From contig JAQWLM010000113.1 of assembly GCA_029247315.1 (NCBI GenBank), positions 1-29,252 of the forward strand: a DNA stretch of 29,252 bases, given 5' to 3'. The stretch comes from AAA164-E04 sp014239995. GTDB lineage: Bacteria > Verrucomicrobiota > Verrucomicrobiia > Limisphaerales > AAA164-E04. The notes under the pieces are model-generated. The model saw only the letters and a list, made by a program, of their open reading frames with translations, was not told the DNA's origin and searched no databases. Of the stretch, positions 1 through 7,748 are shown in pieces; position 1 is the first letter of the stretch; the number at the start of each line of letters is the position of its first letter. The position numbers were made by a program, and so were the translations under genes.

Positions 1-2
1 AC

Positions 3-1907
3 TTGAGTGTCTCGAACGGGGCGGAAAAAAAACCCAAACGCGCGGGTAGAGGCAAGCAAAAAAAGCAGGAGGGACAAGATCCAAAACTCATGTATGTCGG
101 GGATGTGATCCATGCCGGCAACCCTCAGGCAGCCACCACCGTGGACATCCTGGGAAAAAAAACCGAGGAGAGTGAAGCGGTTTCTGGTGACCCGATTCCC
201 GATGATCCACCCGAAACTTGCCCCGATGAGCCCACTTCCTCAGCGGAGGACAGGCAAGGGAAGACTCCCAAGGCGCTGACTCAAGCCTATAGAAGTCCGT
301 CCAAGCAGCGTAAACCCATCAGGGTATCCGCTCCACCGGTGATTGGAGACTATAACCTCCCGGGAAATCAATTCCTCAATCGCCCAGATTCAAACCAAAA
401 ACCTACGGATTCCAAGGAGGCATTGATGGCCAACGCCCGCTTGATGCAAAACACGCTGAGCCAATTCGGGATCGAGGTGTCACTGGGAGATATCACCAAG
501 GGACCCACCATCACCCGCTATGAACTGCATCCTGCACCAGGGATCAAACTCGAAAAAATAGCCAACCTGGGCAACAATATTTCTGCAGCACTGAAGGCTG
601 AACGCATCAATATCCTGGCACCCATTCCAGGTAAAAGTTCCGTGGGTGTGGAGGTGCCCAATGCATTCAAGACCAAAGTGATCATGAGGGATCTTCTGGA
701 ATCTGCCCAGTGGGAGAAAACCAAGGCCAGGATCCCGGTCGTACTTGGTAAGGACGTCTACGGCAAGCCCATCGTGGCCGACCTTGCCGACATGCCGCAT
801 CTTTTGATTGCAGGTGCCACTGGATCTGGGAAATCCGTCTGTATCAATGCCATCATCGCGTCCCTTCTGTATCGGTTTTCACCTGAGGAACTGCGTTTGG
901 TCATGATTGATCCGAAGGTGGTCGAACTCCAGCAGTATAACACCCTTCCACACCTCGTCGTACCGGTGGTGACGGACCCCAAGAAAGTGGTGCTGGCCTT
1001 GCGCTGGGTGGTCTCCGAGATGGAAAAGCGATACCAGATCTTTGCCAAGGTGGGTGTACGCAACATCGCGAGTTTCAACGATCGGCCGAAGGCAGAACCC
1101 AAGAAGGAGCAGCAGGAACTTCCGCTCAACGGTGCCGAGGACGGCAATGCTGAGGGCTTTGCTGTCGAGATTGATGAGGAGATCACTGTTCCGCGGGATG
1201 ATGATATCGTGATTCCTGACAAGTTGAGTTACATTGTCGTCGTGATCGACGAGCTTGCTGACCTGATGCTGGTGGCACCTTCCGATGTCGAAATGGCAAT
1301 TGCCCGTATCACCCAGATGGCCCGGGCGGCGGGTATTCACTGCATCGTCGCAACCCAACGACCGAGCGTTGACGTGATCACAGGTGTGATCAAGGCGAAT
1401 ATTCCAGCCCGCATCGCCTTCCAGGTGGCCTCCAAGATCGACTCTCGTACCATTCTAGATTCCATGGGGGCAGACAAGCTCCTTGGGAAAGGAGACATGC
1501 TCTACCTGCCACCGGGTTCTGCCAAGCTCATCCGTGCCCAGGGCGTCCTGATCACTGATGAGGAGATCCAGCAGGTTGTCGACCATATCGCCGTCCAGGG
1601 TAAACCGAGTTACGAGGTGGAAATCCACGAGAAGCTCAGTAAGTCTGTCAGCAACCTTGAGGAAAGTGAATGCAATGAGGATGAGGAACTGATCGAAAAG
1701 TGTGTGGAGGTCATTCGCTCTGAACAACGGGCCAGTGTTTCCCTGATGCAGCGCCGCCTGCGCCTGGGCTACACACGAGCTGCACGCATCATGGATGAAC
1801 TGGAACGCCGTGGCATTGTAGGCCCGGGCAAGGGTGCGGAGCCCAGGGAAATTCTTATCGACCTGGATGGCGGTGGTGCCGACGGCAAGGGCCAGGAACT
1901 GGTTTGA
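3..1907 (+). CDS. ftsK: DNA translocase FtsK/SpoIIIE, 5' end outside window
   Basis: C-terminal part (634 residues visible) of the ATP-driven DNA pump that clears and sorts chromosome termini at the division septum. After a Lys/Pro/acid-rich linker (about residues 1-130) comes the motor. Walker A (GATGSGKS) lies near residue 270. Walker B (VVVIDELADL) lies near 411, with a roughly 45-residue acidic insertion between them, as is common in this family. The motif MARAAGIHCIVATQRPS follows. A winged-helix gamma domain (559-619), which in relatives reads KOPS-type polar DNA sequences, closes the protein. The N-terminal membrane segments that FtsK needs are absent, so the gene must continue upstream of base 1; the TTG at 3-5 is not taken as a true start. 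It converges on the gene ending at 1968. Family assignment is secure. Confidence 0.96.
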   Translation: MSVSNGAEKKPKRAGRGKQKKQEGQDPKLMYVGDVIHAGNPQAATTVDILGKKTEESEAVSGDPIPDDPPETCPDEPTSSAEDRQGKTPKALTQAYRSPSKQRKPIRVSAPPVIGDYNLPGNQFLNRPDSNQKPTDSKEALMANARLMQNTLSQFGIEVSLGDITKGPTITRYELHPAPGIKLEKIANLGNNISAALKAERINILAPIPGKSSVGVEVPNAFKTKVIMRDLLESAQWEKTKARIPVVLGKDVYGKPIVADLADMPHLLIAGATGSGKSVCINAIIASLLYRFSPEELRLVMIDPKVVELQQYNTLPHLVVPVVTDPKKVVLALRWVVSEMEKRYQIFAKVGVRNIASFNDRPKAEPKKEQQELPLNGAEDGNAEGFAVEIDEEITVPRDDDIVIPDKLSYIVVVIDELADLMLVAPSDVEMAIARITQMARAAGIHCIVATQRPSVDVITGVIKANIPARIAFQVASKIDSRTILDSMGADKLLGKGDMLYLPPGSAKLIRAQGVLITDEEIQQVVDHIAVQGKPSYEVEIHEKLSKSVSNLEESECNEDEELIEKCVEVIRSEQRASVSLMQRRLRLGYTRAARIMDELERRGIVGPGKGAEPREILIDLDGGGADGKGQELV

Positions 1908-1926
1908 TGCCAGGCGCTTTCTGGCA
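1908..1926. terminator. Hairpin between convergent genes
   Basis: Perfect 6-bp arms TGCCAG (1908-1913) and CTGGCA (1921-1926) with a 7-base loop begin directly after the ftsK stop codon. No T-run follows on either strand, so it is at best a weak or Rho-assisted transcript end for the convergent pair. Confidence 0.3.
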
Positions 1927-1967
1927 ACACGGCGAGGAGGTCCATGGGATCCCTCCCTGGTGAGTTT

Positions 1968-2462
1968 TCATCGCCGGTGGGCATATTCACGGTACAGCAT
2001 GATGGAGGCCATGAAAAACAAACCCATGAACACCGCCACCGTCTTTTGCAAGGCGGGCCAGAAGGTCAAGGCTAACATGTTTTTTGTAGAATGAGATCGG
2101 CATTCCTTGCAGACAGTTTGGTAGTCTGCCCGCTTCCTGTTTCTACCCCATTCTCCCTGTCTCTTGCGAATCGTCCTCATGACTTTAATGCGCTCGATTT
2201 CCACGGCTTTTTCGCACTCAAAGCAATATTGCTGTGATGCCCTCTGGAGGCCGTACTGACGGATGACCTGTGCCTGTTCTGCGCGGTAAAAGAAAACCAT
2301 CGAAAGCAAGGTGATGAGGGGGAAAATGTAGAAAATGAGTTTATGTCTGATTCCTCTGAACATCAACTGCATTAAGTGGACTCTACCAGGATGGCACAAT
2401 GATAAAAAGGCCTCTTTTTTATAACCCAAGACGCCTGACAGCCGCAGATACATCCCAGCCAT
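1968..2462 (-). CDS. Small two-helix membrane protein with a zinc-ribbon-like loop
   Basis: Not recognised as a named family. Up to 164 residues: a hydrophobic helix (about 42-58), a charged loop with two CxxC pairs (C80/C83 and C118/C121), and a second hydrophobic helix (about 139-156). The cysteine pairs are spaced as in a zinc ribbon, so the loop probably binds Zn2+. With two spans, both termini lie on the same side of the membrane. The ATG at 2462 lies 16 bases after the stop of the NYN gene and could share its transcript. Internal ATGs at 2372 and 2363 lie just before the first helix and are equally likely starts; none has a clear Shine-Dalgarno. The motif layout argues that the gene is real, but its function is unknown. 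Confidence 0.6.
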   Translation of the reverse strand: MAGMYLRLSGVLGYKKEAFLSLCHPGRVHLMQLMFRGIRHKLIFYIFPLITLLSMVFFYRAEQAQVIRQYGLQRASQQYCFECEKAVEIERIKVMRTIRKRQGEWGRNRKRADYQTVCKECRSHSTKNMLALTFWPALQKTVAVFMGLFFMASIMLYREYAHRR

Positions 2463-2478
2463 GTTTTAGTATGAATGA

Positions 2479-2934
2479 TCAGGACTTTCTGGAATCTCTC
2501 CAGTGAGCTGTTTGGCTGGAGTGGAAATCCCTGATTTCCGTTTCCATCTGGAGCAGGAATGGTTCACAATCCGTGGTGGATCCACCCAGGGCATCAATGG
2601 TATTCTGTTCCGCCCTGTCGTTGGTAACAACCAAAACCGGGCCGTAGGCCAGCAGTTTGTGCGTGACCCGCTCGATGAGGTCATCTGCGGTCTTGTTGCC
2701 TTGGCTGAAAAGGACCTCCAGATGTGGATACACCTCCTGGTTTTCGAGACTTGCCTTGGAACCCATGCCGTCAAAAAAGACGGTGACAGGGACGTGTATC
2801 GTATCCTGATAGCGTGTCAGCAGGCCAATCAACCAATCGCGGGCCATTGCCGAATGGGGTGCCATCTTTGGGATGCGTTGGCGGCAGGCATGCAACAAGC
2901 TGTAGCCATCCACCAGTATGCGCACATAATTCAT
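2479..2934 (-). CDS. NYN-domain (YacP/Rae1-like) ribonuclease
   Basis: 151 residues filling one NYN/PIN-like domain. The N-terminal ILVDGYSLLHA carries the first acidic ligand (D9). FFDG (D55), TADDLIE (D84/D85) and VVTNDRAEQ (D106) follow in the order seen in the YacP (DUF901) family. That family includes Bacillus Rae1, a ribosome-associated endoribonuclease. Activity here as a metal-dependent RNase is inferred from the retained Asp residues. The ATG at 2932-2934 gives a protein starting right at the first beta strand, as is usual. No strong Shine-Dalgarno is visible. It is followed after 16 bases by the zinc-ribbon membrane protein and may be co-transcribed with it. Confidence 0.85.
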   Translation of the reverse strand: MNYVRILVDGYSLLHACRQRIPKMAPHSAMARDWLIGLLTRYQDTIHVPVTVFFDGMGSKASLENQEVYPHLEVLFSQGNKTADDLIERVTHKLLAYGPVLVVTNDRAEQNTIDALGGSTTDCEPFLLQMETEIRDFHSSQTAHWRDSRKS

Positions 2935-3023
2935 TGCGTGGATTTTGCTTGCCGCGGCACGCTCGGCAAGTTCAAAACGTTTGTGTGCCCTCTAAAAGAA
3001 ATCCACGTTCCTATTTTGTCCTC

Positions 3024-3185
3024 ATGAGCTTGTTGTGGTGTTTCCCGAGTATGGGTGCCTTCTACATTCTCTGGAGCAGACGTGCGGGCGGTTTATTGCA
3101 TCTGGAGGCCATCGTTGGATGGTTGATCCTGTGCTGCCATCTCTATTTTATCTGGCGATGGTTCAGGCTGAAGCCTCGACCTTGA
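3024..3185 (+). CDS. Possible 53-residue hydrophobic protein
   Basis: A short frame starting at the ATG at 3024 encodes a protein with two hydrophobic stretches (roughly residues 3-17 and 28-46) and a basic C-terminus ending RLKPRP. It is divergent from the NYN gene. No Shine-Dalgarno is visible, and its last 43 bases overlap the opposite-strand candidate at 3143-3364, so at most one of the two may be real. Short membrane ORFs often arise by chance. Confidence 0.3.
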   Translation: MSLLWCFPSMGAFYILWSRRAGGLLHLEAIVGWLILCCHLYFIWRWFRLKPRP

Positions 3186-3364
3186 GGGTGTTCAGGCCGG
3201 TAGATGTCTCTTGGGTGCCGTTTGGAGTTCTCCACCGGTTGCTTGAACATGCCTTCAAGCAGTGACTGCCCTTCTGCTGGATCTTTTCCCGGAAGGATCG
3301 ATACCATACGTTGGAATTTGACCTCAAGGACCTCCCATCTGCGGGCTTGAGCTGGAACGACCAT
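3143..3364 (-). CDS. Possible small hypothetical protein, 73 residues
   Basis: A soluble, charged reading frame (begins MVVPAQARRWEVLE; contains ILPGKDPAEG and HPRDIYRPEHP) in the otherwise empty space between the NYN gene and cvfB. Codon choice resembles the neighbouring real genes and the composition is protein-like, which is the only support. The frame opens six codons earlier, so CTG is an alternative start. No family is recognised. A longer frame on the same strand (3163-3417) has a poorer composition and is disfavoured. Confidence 0.4.
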   Translation of the reverse strand: MVVPAQARRWEVLEVKFQRMVSILPGKDPAEGQSLLEGMFKQPVENSKRHPRDIYRPEHPQGRGFSLNHRQIK

Positions 3365-3541
3365 CCCAACGATCGTTTCCAGTCAGCCGGTTTTTTTTTC
3401 GGTGATGCTGTCAGCATCTTCTTCCCGCCACCTATCGAATGACCGATGAGGTTACCGGGGCATTTTTCCCTGGGGCAACCTTGCTGTTTCTCATATTTGT
3501 CCGTGCCTGGTCCGCTGGTATGTGGCAGGATCTACCGGGTC

Positions 3542-4384
3542 ATGGCTGAAATTGGGCGATTAAACGCACTCCACATCCTTCGAGCCACACCGCAGGGTCT
3601 TTACCTTGATGGCGGAGATCATGGTGACATCCTGTTGCCCTCGCGCTATGTCACCGAGGGCATGCAGGAGGGGGATCAACTCACTGTTTTTGTCTATCGA
3701 GATTCCGAAGATCGCCTTGTTGCCGTCACGGATCGCCCCTTGAGCATGGTGGGGGATTTTGCCTCCCTCAGGGTTACCAGTGTTCATCCGAAGGTGGGAG
3801 CTTTTCTGGATTGGGGGCTTTCCAAGGACCTTCTTTTGCCCTTTCGCGAGCAACCCAAGCCTGTCCGCAAGGGGCAGCTTGTTGTGGTGCATATCCTCCT
3901 GGATCCCAAGTCCGAACGTATTATTGCGACCATGCGCCTTCATCGATGGCTGGACAGACAAGCTCCAAGGTATCGCAGGGGACAATCGGTCAGACTCATG
4001 GTGGTGGATGTCACGCCGATGGGATGGAATGCACTTGTCAATGCATCCCACATGGGGCTTCTCTACCATGATGCCACAACGACATCCCTGCAGTCCGGAG
4101 ACCAGGTCAAGGGGTATATCCTTCGCATGCGTGATGATGGGAAAATCGACCTGAGCCTCGAACCGGACCGTGGTGCCAGGGTGGTCTCCCTAAGCTCCAC
4201 CCTGATGGAGGCACTTGAACGCAACCAGGGGTTTTTGCCCTTGAACGACAAGAGCTCTCCTGAGGACATCAGGACTGCCCTTGGTGTGAGCAAGAAGGTC
4301 TTTAAACAGACCATCGGTAATCTTCTCAAGACACGGCAGATCGTGATTGAACCCAACGGTATTCGTTGTGTCGAGCCTTCCTGA
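3542..4384 (+). CDS. CvfB-like S1 RNA-binding protein
   Basis: 280 residues from the ATG at 3542 (MAEIGRLNALHILRAT), the usual length and opening of the CvfB/YitL family; the frame is open for 32 more codons upstream, but those look non-coding. The first part (DGGDHGDILLPSRYV) is an S1-like domain, followed by a second S1-type repeat (VGAFLDWGLSKDLLLPF), a third OB-like region (NASHMGLLYHD ... GYILRMRDDGKIDLSL), and a C-terminal winged helix (SPEDIRTALGVSKKVFKQTI). In relatives CvfB binds RNA and affects virulence-factor expression in Staphylococcus; the role here is unknown. It is probably expressed alone. Confidence 0.88.
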   Translation: MAEIGRLNALHILRATPQGLYLDGGDHGDILLPSRYVTEGMQEGDQLTVFVYRDSEDRLVAVTDRPLSMVGDFASLRVTSVHPKVGAFLDWGLSKDLLLPFREQPKPVRKGQLVVVHILLDPKSERIIATMRLHRWLDRQAPRYRRGQSVRLMVVDVTPMGWNALVNASHMGLLYHDATTTSLQSGDQVKGYILRMRDDGKIDLSLEPDRGARVVSLSSTLMEALERNQGFLPLNDKSSPEDIRTALGVSKKVFKQTIGNLLKTRQIVIEPNGIRCVEPS

Positions 4385-4462
4385 GGCGGCTTCAGTCTGC
4401 TGCGCCAACGCGGCACTTGACTTTCAACTGGATTTTCGAGCTTGTTGATCTAAACTGAAACC

Positions 4463-6553
4463 ATGCTTTCCTTTCGCCTCCATGCCTTTCTGCTGGCATG
4501 TCTTGGTATGGTGATGCAGATACAAGGCCAGGTGCCGGTTTATGACCTTGTCATTTACGGTGGTACCAGCGCTGCAGTGACCGCTGCCGTCCAGGCCAGG
4601 CACATGGGAAGGTCCGTGATCGTCGTCTCTCCGGACAAGCACCTGGGAGGATTGACCAGTGGGGGTCTGGGTTGGACGGACACCGGTAACAAGTCAGTGA
4701 TTGGGGGATTGAGCCGTGCCTTCTACCACCGTGTCTGGAAGCATTACCAGCAGGAAGATGCCTGGCCATGGCAGGGTCGTGAAGATTATGGCAATCGCGG
4801 TCAGGGAACCCCGGCCATCGACGGCCAGCAGCGTACCATGTGGATCTTCGAGCCCCATGTGGCAGAGTCCGTCTTTGAAACCTGGCTGGGGGAACTCGAT
4901 ATTCCCGTTCATCGGGATCAATGGCTTGACCGGGAGCCCGGAATGGGCGTGGTCATGGAGGGGCGCCGCATTCGATCCATTCGAATGCTTTCAGGAAGGA
5001 CCTACCGTGGACGCATGTTCGTGGATGCAACCTACGAGGGAGACCTGATGGCGGCTGCCGGCATGGATTACCACGTTGGCCGCGAGGGCAGCGATGTCTA
5101 CGGGGAGACATGGAACGGTGTCCAGACAGGCGTGCTGCATCATCGGCATCATTTTGGAGCCGTGGCCCGCCCCATCAGTCCGTATCGTACACCAGGGGAT
5201 CCGGCCAGTGGTGTGCTACCGCGTATATCCGTCGAGCCTCCCGGGATACATGGAACCGGGGACCACCGCATCCAGGCCTACTGTTTTCGCATGTGCCTGA
5301 CAGATCATCCGGAAAACCAGATTCCGTTTCCAATGCCGGAGGGCTATGACCCTGGGCAATACGCTCTTCTGTTAAGGGTTTTTGAAGCGGGATGGCGGGA
5401 AACTTTTCACAAATTTGATCCCATTCCCAATCGCAAAACGGATACCAACAATCACGGTCCTTTCAGCACGGACAACATTGGCTTCAACTATGATTATCCC
5501 GAGGCAACTTACGCCCGACGGAGGGAAATCATCCAGGAACATGCGCAATATCAAAAGGGCTTGATGTATTTTGTTGCCAACGATCCGGGGGTTCCGGTGG
5601 AGGTGCGTCGCAAGATGGCATCTTACGGTCTTTCAAGGGACGAATTTATGGATAACGGTGGCTGGCCCCACCAGATATATGTGCGGGAGTCCAGGCGTAT
5701 GATCGGTGACTTCGTCATGACCGAGCATGAGTTGTTGAAACGTCGCCCTACACTGCGTTCTGTGGGGATGGGGTCCTACACCATGGACAGCCACAACGTG
5801 CAACGATACATCACGCCCGAGGGACATGTTCAAAATGAGGGCGACATCGGCGTTTCCACTCAAGGGCCCTACGCGATCAGCTACGATTCACTTCTGCCCA
5901 AAAAAGATCAATGCCAGAATCTTCTGGTACCCGTCTGCATTTCAAGTTCACACATTGCCTTTGGTTCCATTCGCATGGAGCCGGTCTTCATGATTCTGGG
6001 GCAATCGGCAGCCACGGCAGCCATGCTGTGTCTTGAATCCGGAAAGCATATTGCTTTGCAGGATCTTCCCTATGAACGCCTCAAGAAGCGTCTTATTCAA
6101 GATGGACAGGTCTTGGAATCCGGAGCCCAGGCCTCTTTCAAAGGCATACGCTTGACGGGGGTGGTGGTGGATGACCTGCAAGCAGACCGAAGTCCAGGAT
6201 GGTCCGCAAGTCATGCGATACAGCCCTGTTACGCAAATGGTTATCTGCATGATCGCAATCAAGACAAGGGGCAAGCATGGGCCCACTACAAGGCCCCACT
6301 GCAGCCTGGGGTTTACGAAGTGCGGATGACCTACACGGCACACGGTAACCGAGCCTCCAATGTGCCGGTTGAAATTCATCATCGTCTCGGGGTTTCCCAC
6401 TTGAGGGTCAATCAACGCCGTAAACCAGAGATCGATGGAATAGCCACCTCCTTGGGGTCCCATGCATTCGACGAGCACGGAAAGGTGGTGGTCAGAAACG
6501 GTAACACGGATGGATATGTGGTTCTCGATGCTGTGCAATGGATTCGTCATTAG
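4463..6553 (+). CDS. Secreted FAD-dependent oxidoreductase with golvesin/xanthan-lyase-type C-terminal domain
   Basis: 696 residues. A signal peptide (about 1-23) is followed by the FAD-binding betaalphabeta unit YDLVIYGGTSAAVTAA (27-42) and LGGLTSGGLGWTD, a signature of the FAD_oxidored family (PF12831) that is often mislabelled 'xanthan lyase'. Within the domain, NNHGPFSTDNIGFNYDYPEA, RESRRMIG and the late motif QNLLVPVCISSSHIAFGSIRMEP with GQSAATAA complete the FAD site. The last 135 residues (from about 560) form a beta-rich golvesin-like domain (GNRASNVPVEIHH, LRVNQRRKP). The substrate is not known; carbohydrate or cell-surface material is inferred from the secretion signal and neighbours. 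The gene stands 78 bases after cvfB and 183 bases before the epimerase. Confidence 0.88.
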   Translation: MLSFRLHAFLLACLGMVMQIQGQVPVYDLVIYGGTSAAVTAAVQARHMGRSVIVVSPDKHLGGLTSGGLGWTDTGNKSVIGGLSRAFYHRVWKHYQQEDAWPWQGREDYGNRGQGTPAIDGQQRTMWIFEPHVAESVFETWLGELDIPVHRDQWLDREPGMGVVMEGRRIRSIRMLSGRTYRGRMFVDATYEGDLMAAAGMDYHVGREGSDVYGETWNGVQTGVLHHRHHFGAVARPISPYRTPGDPASGVLPRISVEPPGIHGTGDHRIQAYCFRMCLTDHPENQIPFPMPEGYDPGQYALLLRVFEAGWRETFHKFDPIPNRKTDTNNHGPFSTDNIGFNYDYPEATYARRREIIQEHAQYQKGLMYFVANDPGVPVEVRRKMASYGLSRDEFMDNGGWPHQIYVRESRRMIGDFVMTEHELLKRRPTLRSVGMGSYTMDSHNVQRYITPEGHVQNEGDIGVSTQGPYAISYDSLLPKKDQCQNLLVPVCISSSHIAFGSIRMEPVFMILGQSAATAAMLCLESGKHIALQDLPYERLKKRLIQDGQVLESGAQASFKGIRLTGVVVDDLQADRSPGWSASHAIQPCYANGYLHDRNQDKGQAWAHYKAPLQPGVYEVRMTYTAHGNRASNVPVEIHHRLGVSHLRVNQRRKPEIDGIATSLGSHAFDEHGKVVVRNGNTDGYVVLDAVQWIRH

Positions 6554-6736
6554 GTGGATATGATGAGACTCCATGGGTCGTTTAAAGGTGGGATCGCCTC
6601 GGCTTTCTGCGTTTGCACCATGCTGGTGAATATCCTGCCGAACGACACGAGTCATGGAAAGTTCTGTGGTCCCCATGGGCTTGATCTGAACGATGGCCAT
6701 GTCATCCCGCGTTTCACGACCTGAACCTGAAATTAC

Positions 6737-7522
6737 ATGGAAATGCATACGACCCCTTCATCAATCCTGGTTACCGGTGCTGCAGGTGCCCTTGGTCGCA
6801 TCGTTTTCAACGCCCTCAAGGCAGAAGGGCACCATGTGCTTGGCTTTGATCAATCTCCCTGCCCTTGGGATCGTGAGGAGGATTGGTTGGTGGGTTCATT
6901 GACCTCCATGGAAGATTGCATGGTAGCCATGAAGGGACGCAGTGTGCTGGTACACCTTGCAGCGGTACCGGACGATGCTCCCTTTGAGCGAGCGCTCATG
7001 CCCAGCAATCTCCTTGGACTGCACCATGTACTTGAAGCTGCACGCCATCAGGGCGTGCAGCGCGTCCTCCTTGCATCCTCTGGACAAGTTGTCTGGGAAC
7101 CGCTTACCAAGGGACCCTGGCCTGTTCCCGCACGCCACGCACCCGGCCCCCTGTCGTGGTATGCCTTGACCAAGGTTTTTGCCGAGCAGGCGGGGGCGGT
7201 CTATGCCCGTGATTACCACATGGATGTCATGGCTATCCGTTTAGGGGCCTGCCCTCGTCATCCCCAGCACGCGAAGGACATCGGCACGGACCTCATGGTG
7301 CGTGATGTCTACCTGAGTCCCGGTGATCTGTCGGCTTTCTTTCGGCTTGCAGTGACGCAGGATTGGGCCGGTTACCACTGTCTCAATGCGGCCAGTCGCC
7401 CCATACAGCAAGAGCGTCTCTCCCTTGTAGAAGCTCGATCCCTCCTCGGATTTGAGCCGCAGGATCAGTGGCCGATGAACTGTGAACAGTACTGGGGCGT
7501 TCCTAAAAGTGACCTTCCCTGA
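6737..7522 (+). CDS. NAD(P)-dependent epimerase/dehydratase, uronate-dehydrogenase-like
   Basis: 261 residues, a short extended SDR. The Rossmann motif GAAGALG (14-20) binds NAD(P). The active site has S114/S115 (LLASSGQVVW) and Y142-x3-K146 (WYALTKVFAE). The pattern of SSGQ, Y-x3-K, then IRLGACPRHP and a C-terminal LSPGDLSAFFRLA resembles bacterial uronate dehydrogenase (Udh), which oxidises galacturonate or glucuronate to the aldarolactone. A gluconolactonase-like gene 3 kb away would fit that chemistry. Substrate assignment remains inference; other short SDR epimerases have the same signature. No signal peptide is seen, so it is cytoplasmic. Confidence 0.85.
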   Translation: MEMHTTPSSILVTGAAGALGRIVFNALKAEGHHVLGFDQSPCPWDREEDWLVGSLTSMEDCMVAMKGRSVLVHLAAVPDDAPFERALMPSNLLGLHHVLEAARHQGVQRVLLASSGQVVWEPLTKGPWPVPARHAPGPLSWYALTKVFAEQAGAVYARDYHMDVMAIRLGACPRHPQHAKDIGTDLMVRDVYLSPGDLSAFFRLAVTQDWAGYHCLNAASRPIQQERLSLVEARSLLGFEPQDQWPMNCEQYWGVPKSDLP

Positions 7523-7580
7523 GCCACCATGATGATTTCTTTACGTGCACATGGCTCAGGAGCTTGGTTTCGGCTTTTTT
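7518..7580 (+). terminator. Possible terminator after the epimerase gene
   Basis: CCTGAGCCA (7518-7526, overlapping the stop codon) and TGGCTCAGG (7552-7560) are perfect 9-bp complementary arms with a 25-base loop. A run of six T (7575-7580) lies 14 bases beyond the stem, so this is not a textbook intrinsic terminator. Confidence 0.35.
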
Positions 7581-7608
7581 ACGGCGAATGAGGCCATTTC
7601 ACGAGATA

Positions 7609-7748
7609 TTGTCTAAGTAATGTCTCAATTATTAAAAATTAAATAATTTGTAAACCGTCCAATTACAACTAATTACAAAATTTTTGGTTTTGGGGAGTTG
7701 TTTTTGTTTGACAAAACTTAGACAACTGAGAACTTGTCTAGATGACAA
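7609..7748 (+). promoter_or_regulatory. AT-rich control region with repeated TTGTCTA/TAGACAA boxes
   Basis: The roughly 130 bases before the propeller gene are far richer in A+T than the surrounding coding DNA. TTGTCTAAG (7609-7617) and CTTAGACAA (7717-7725) are perfect inverted copies. TAGACAA (7719-7725) pairs again with TTGTCTA (7734-7740). TTGTC (7734-7738) pairs with GACAA (7744-7748) across the ATG at 7742. TTTTGT/ACAAAA (7702-7716) is another dyad, and AATTACAA occurs twice exactly 10 bases apart (7661, 7671). A TTGACA (-35-like) sits at 7708, but no good -10 follows. Overlapping dyads of this sort suggest a repressor operator; the regulator is not identified. Confidence 0.5.

Noticed and set aside
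5948..6748. 266-codon minus-strand frame opposite the FAD oxidoreductase
   Set aside because: It is antisense to a protein with clear family motifs, and its His/Met-rich composition is unlike a real protein.
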